Origin: Calocera cornea HHB12733
Taxonomy: Eukaryota; Basidiomycota; Dacrymycetes; Dacrymycetales; Dacrymycetaceae
Assembly (NCBI GenBank): GCA_001632435.1
Contig: KV423975.1
Span: 1-64,000 of the forward strand
DNA: 64,000 nt
Direction: 5' to 3'
The translations under genes and the position numbers were made by a program. A model generated the notes under the pieces. It was not told the DNA's origin, made no database searches, and saw only the letters and a list, made by a program, of their open reading frames with translations. Numbering within the stretch: the stretch's first letter is position 1; each line of letters starts with the position of its first letter. Positions 59,617 to 64,000 of the stretch are shown piece after piece.

Positions 59617-61391
59617 ATGGCCTCAAGCACGAATCCGTTGGACCTTCAGGATATCGTCCGATCTGCTTTGATTCTGAACGTGAGTCGTCAGAAGCGCGTC
59701 AGAAGCGGGGCCTCATGTTTCGACTAGCAAGTCTACAGTGAAGCTGCTTCCGTCCCTAATGAGACATTCATCTGACTATACCCTTCTATAGTCGGCTCCT
59801 TGGCATTCATCCTTTACGGTGGGCATCTTCATGACAACAGGCATTTGTACGAGCTCTAATTCCACCCTCGTACAGACCACTTCCTGACCCTGCATGAAGA
59901 GGTACGGTCTGTGGGCGAACTTGTGATGAGTCAGCGCTTATCATCTCGCATTCTAGGTCCGCTACATGTGGCCCTGTGATCGAATAGAGATTGGCAAGAT
60001 CTTGTTCTTCCTCGTATGCATGCGTCTCTCAGAGCCGCGGATATCAGTCTGACACAACGACCAGAATCGATATCTCGTCCCGGCCGAATACGCAGTAACA
60101 CTCTACGGTACGGGTCACCGGCCTGCGTAGACTGCGTGCTAACGATCTGGCAGGATTCCTTGCTACTCCCAGCATAACAGTATGTCCATATGGCATACAT
60201 CTTCGGCATATGCTCATACCTCCTCTTCAGGTATGCAAGGCACTGTACACGTTCCAAGAATTCTCTTCCCTTGCAAGCTTGGCTGTGGTTCAAAGTGAGT
60301 CTTCATGACTTTCCACTGAAGTAGAAGAAGGATCGAAACTGACCTAACCTCAGTTGTGCTGCTAACTCGGACCTGGATCCTCTGGGGTGCAAGCAAGCTG
60401 CTCCTCGCAACGCTCATTATCTTTCTCGTCGGGTGCCTATATGCGACAGGCATCCTCCTCCGCTTCATCAGCAATGGACAAGACTGTACGTTTGATGTGT
60501 TCTTCTCCCGCCGCCGTGTGCTAATGTCAGCTAGTCCTTGTTGATCCAGAGCTGAACATTGGCTGTGTCGTCATTCAGGATCCTGACCCATGGTTCTGGA
60601 CGTTCTGGCTACCAATCATCGCCTTCGACCTCGTGCTTTTCCTGCTCACGCTCGTCAAGGTGATCCAGCACCGGCGGGAGGTGATTCACGGTCCGCTTGT
60701 CGACATCTTACACCGGGATGGCCTGATCTACTTCGCGCTAAGCTTAGGGCTGGGCGTGGCAAATATGATCATTTTTGCGTTAGCCCCTGTGCACCTCAAG
60801 TCAATTGCCCTCCCGTATGTCCACCTTTCCTCCCTGGCATCATGCATGCTGACAAGTAACAGTCTCATGACCGCGACCCTGTGCGTAACGTGCTCCCGCA
60901 TGCTCCTCAACGTCCGACACGTTGGGGAACACATTCCCTCGCCAGAGCCGTCGGAGAGCACGTTTGGTTTCCGCGCCGATGGTTTCGAGCTCGACGTTCT
61001 GCGGCGGCGGCACCGCTCGGCAGACTTTGTTCAGCTCTCGCCACTCTCTCCTGAACTGCCATCGCCCATTCGCCGCGCAGATGACTGGCGCCGCAAAGTG
61101 CAGGTTGTAACGGACCCGAGTAGCAGCGGAGGTGTACACAGCATGCAAGCTTCTGTGGTGTCGGCTGGCACCGGCAGCAGTGGCAGTAACTACAGCCAAG
61201 GCGCACTAAGTGCCTTCCGCTTCGACTCGCCAATCGCCCCGACGGCGCTGCCCACTGGTAGGAGGGACAGGTCCTTCTCCCTTGCGTCAACCGCGCTGAC
61301 ATCGCCGGTGTCGCCGCCATCGACGACGTCGGACACACCTTTGAGGACTCTGCGTGAGGAGCGAGAGATGCACATCGGGTTGGCCGTTTGA
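59617..61391 (+). CDS. DUF6533-type seven-helix membrane protein, copy 2
   Basis: Same architecture as copy 1: MASSTNPLDLQDIVRSAL, DHFLTLHEE, YMWPCDRIEIGKILFFL, NRYLVPAEYAVTLYG, FSSLASLAVVQ, VLLTRTWILWGASKLLLATL, IFLVGCLYATGILLRFI, FWLPIIAFDLVLFLLTLVK, GPLVDILHRDGLIYFALSL and TATLCVTCSRMLLNVRH. The cytosolic tail is much longer than in copy 1, about 155 residues. It is Ser/Pro-rich, with many potential phosphorylation sites, and ends EREMHIGLAV. The last exon is long and unbroken. Function is unknown; a membrane sensor role is only a guess. Confidence 0.82.
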
Positions 61392-61887
61392 TGGATTGAC
61401 GAGGAGCCATTGACAAGGATCACGACTCATCACGGACTGCATTGCTACTGACGATCTCCACGACTATGATATCCCTTTGTACGATCCCCCCCATTGTGAG
61501 AATAGCAAGTGTGATACCAATCTATACCATGTTATGTTATGTGCTTGGCAAACAGGTGGTCGGCGCCCGTGGCGGAGGCGAGTGAACGACCTCCGACTCG
61601 CGAGGACGTCTGTCCCTCATTGCACCGCGCCTGGACCCTGAAGGCGATCCTTCGCTTCCCGCCGCTCACCATCCAGAGTACATTGAGACCCGCTCAAGTT
61701 GTCTCGGCTTGCTTGGACAGGGTCGCCTGCGCTCATAAATACTTCATGAACGATTGGCCATCATGCAGCCCTGTCTCCTCCTGTCTCCTCGCAGCTCGAA
61801 AGCTCGACGCACCCTCCGATCCCCCGTCACTGAAGTCCAAACATCCTCCCACTTTCCCTCCATCGCAGGAGCTAAGTTCTCCTGATA
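61392..61887. other. Spacer, no gene seen
   Basis: About 500 bp serving as the 3' end of the DUF6533 gene and the promoter of the hemerythrin-like gene. Confidence 0.5.
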
Positions 61888-62760
61888 ATGTCGAGTGCTG
61901 AGAGCTGGCCATGTTGGGAGGACCCGGTTGTGATCGCCGCGCGCGACTTCTGTCTCAAAGTCGGCATGGAGCAGCCCCCATCCGACCGTTATGCTTGGGA
62001 TAGGTGGAACATGGCTCACGTGCATACAATGTGTGTACCGCTCACACTGGACTGCAGCAACCTTCTGACGATGCGAGTAGCCTGATGAACCGCCTTGAGG
62101 CGACGTACAAGAACGCATCGCACATCGCTGCGAACGACTATGCCACATATTGGGCTGTCGCATACGCGGATGTTCACTTCGTGCTCGATCACCACGTCTC
62201 GGAAGAAGAGTTCTACTTCCCATGCTTAACGGGTGGCATCATGGAGCCGAATACAAAACAGCATGCGGTGCGCTTGATACCTGCGTATGGCGAACTTTGA
62301 ATGACAGTGCTTCCAGGAGTTCGCCAAGCAAGTCGAGGACACACTTATGTACCTAGGCACGGTTGATCCGTCGAAGCAGGACTCCCAGCCCTTCTCCGCT
62401 TCGGCATTCCGAGCGTCCATCGAAGTCTGGCTGCGCACTGGAGCCCAGCACATGCACGATGAGCTGACCACGCTTGAAGCCGAGAACCTGAAGCAAGCCG
62501 GTGTGACGTTGCAGCAGCTGGAGGACGCGATCAAGTCAGTCGCCAAGCACCGAGCCGAGACTGAGGACGTGCACGCCTTGCCTGCAATGATGTACGCCGA
62601 TCCAGGCACCAAGTTCCCGAGCGACGCGCCGTGGTTCGTACCCAACTTACTCGCACCAGCCATGGCGTACGCGACGGGGTTGGGGAGGATGAAGTACTAT
62701 TGGAAAGCGAGGCGGTGGGAGACGACGGCGCCGAACGCGCACCCGCAATCTTTAAGTTAG
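61888..62760 (+). CDS. Hemerythrin-like HHE-domain protein
   Basis: The family binds a di-iron or other metal site in a four-helix bundle. Likely ligands are in MAHVH, DVHFVLDHHVSEEEF (His and Glu), KQH and QHMHDELTTLEAE. The C-terminal part has YADPGTKFPSDAPWFVPNLL, typical of the fungal branch. Introns: 47 bp from about 62030 to 62078, giving HVHTISLMNRLE, and about 62269-62310, giving KQHA then EFAKQVED. About 250 residues. Fungal members are poorly characterised; roles in oxygen, NO or metal handling are possible. Confidence 0.82.
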
Positions 62761-63143
62761 CGCCTTCATCGATACTGTACCTGTCTATTCATAAGCCAAT
62801 GCTGTCCGTGTCACTAGAAATAGAAAACACTCTATCCCCCTCGCCAAGTTGCGCCTGTCGAGAGTTACGCGCTTCGAGTCGAGCGATGTACCGTCCCGGT
62901 TCTAGCACGGCTCGCTGTCCCCGCTGCTGTCAACAGTTACTGCTGTGCACCATGCGATGGAACACAAACTTCGGTGCATAAACGTTCCGCTCACGCACCG
63001 CATCAATGCATGGAAGTCATATCGGATCATAGCATTAACCCTAGACTTTACGTAGTTTTGGTGCAATGCGAACCTCCGAAGAGAACCGAAGGCAGGAGCA
63101 GAAAGTATGCAACATCGACGACCTCAGCGCACCCTCAGACCCC
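62761..63143. other. Convergent 3' regions, no gene seen
   Basis: 383 bp between the stops of the hemerythrin-like gene and RPS0. No structure recognised. Confidence 0.5.
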
Positions 63144-63846
63144 TCACCAGGCAGCTCCCTGCTGGTCGTACGTCGCCGGCTCTGCAGCCCAGTCGGTTGC
63201 CGCCTGACCAGGCTCTGCAGACCAGTCTAGACCCGGCTCCTGCGCAATGCCGGCCGCCAGAGCAGGGTTGATACCTGTCGTACCGGCACCCTGCACATCC
63301 CAGTCCTGCAGACCGGGCTGCACAACATCCTCCGCACCAGCTGCAGCAGCGAGTGCCGCAGACTTGGCCGCAGCCTCATCAGCCTGCTGCTTCTCCACCT
63401 CCTCGGGATCGCGGTAGAAGAACATGTCGACCATAACGCTCCAGCCATCGGTAGTGCGGGGGACTGTTCCGCGAAGACGGAGGACCTCACGGCAAAGCAT
63501 CCACCAGAGAAGACCGACAGCGTGGCGCGACTTGTTGTTGGTGGGGATGGCAATATCGACGAACTTGAGCGGGGCATCGGTGTCGCAGAAGGCAATGACG
63601 GGAATGTTAACATAGGACGCCTCACGGATGGCCTGGTGGTCCGTCCGCGGGTCGGTGACGACAATGATACGGGGCTCTTTGAACGAGCGGGTGATGTAGT
63701 TGGTGAAGTTACCGGGAGTGAAACGACCAGCGATCGCCTGCGCGCCGGTGCTAGCAGCAAACTTCAACACGGCACGCTGACCATACGGCCGCGAGGAGAT
63801 GACGCAGATGTCGTTCGGGTTTTCGATGGCAGCGAGCACACGAGCG

Positions 63847-63877
<31 letters not shown>

Positions 63878-64000
63878 TGTTGATGATGTGAATGCCTACA
63901 ATAACGTCAATATAGCGTCCGGCCAACGTCCTGGACGGTGCTCACCGTCAACACGCCTCTTCCACACATACGGCGCCATCTGCTTGTCGCAGTTCTTAGA
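63144..64000 (-). CDS. RPS0: 40S ribosomal protein S0 (uS2), 5' end outside the window
   Basis: The partial first visible exon reads [16 protein letters not shown]. After a 50-bp intron (63896-63945) the rest follows: [97 protein letters not shown]. The tail is acidic and Trp-containing ([17 protein letters not shown]), typical of eukaryotic uS2. It is needed for 18S rRNA maturation and binds at the head-body junction with uS5. The start codon lies beyond 64000. Confidence 0.97.

Overview
The window is nuclear DNA of a filamentous basidiomycete, most likely an Agaricomycete. Short introns of about 47-65 bp are spread over compact, CpG-rich genes. The protein families fit: seven-helix opsin-related proteins, DUF6533 membrane proteins, a GLTSCR-domain protein and Ty3/Gypsy chromoviruses. 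The species cannot be named from the sequence. Coding regions were joined by eye from GT-AG (sometimes GC-AG) boundaries and family conservation, so single exon ends may be off by a few bases.

Layout. 1-18.1 kb is a gene-dense arm: a partial unknown gene, a HIT-finger gene with odd splice sites, an unresolved coding stretch, a SAP-domain Tho1-like protein, NF-YA (HAP2), a conserved acidic protein, cytosolic/mitochondrial alanyl-tRNA synthetase, ribosomal protein S18, a small Gly-rich protein, TRM112 and a Fun30/SMARCAD1 chromatin remodeller. 18.2-31.6 kb is transposon island 1, built around an inverted repeat with ~1.6 kb arms and filled with a defective chromovirus, several solo LTRs, a Tc1/mariner element and two MITEs. 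31.86-36.3 kb is a gene block: ATG5, a PRKRIP1-family protein and a large disordered Arg-Gly/Arg-Ser protein. 36.6-47.5 kb is transposon island 2, with solo LTRs, LTR fragments, two foldback elements, a second mariner with a nested LTR, and microsatellites. 47.6-64 kb is genes again: GLTSCR-domain protein, opsin-related protein, NSA2, YIP1, two tandem DUF6533 membrane proteins, a hemerythrin-like protein and ribosomal protein S0 running off the right edge.

The housekeeping genes are dominated by translation and ribosome assembly (ALA1, RPS18, RPS0, NSA2, TRM112, probable snoRNP-assembly HIT protein) plus chromatin and transcription (NF-YA, Fun30, GLTSCR, Tho1). Many neighbours are divergent pairs sharing 300-450 bp promoters.

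The most interesting material is in the two islands. Target-site duplications can be read for most insertions, so their order can be reconstructed. CpG is strongly depleted in the older layers, and the premature stops in both mariner transposases are TGA where CGA (Arg) is expected. At the outer end of the large inverted repeat the two arms differ almost only by CpG to TpG/CpA changes. A GGAAGCA-type motif recurs around both islands and beside RPS18. All divergent LTR copies keep the same short palindrome near their TATA box. A separate 12-bp motif occurs six times in 700 bp at the left edge.
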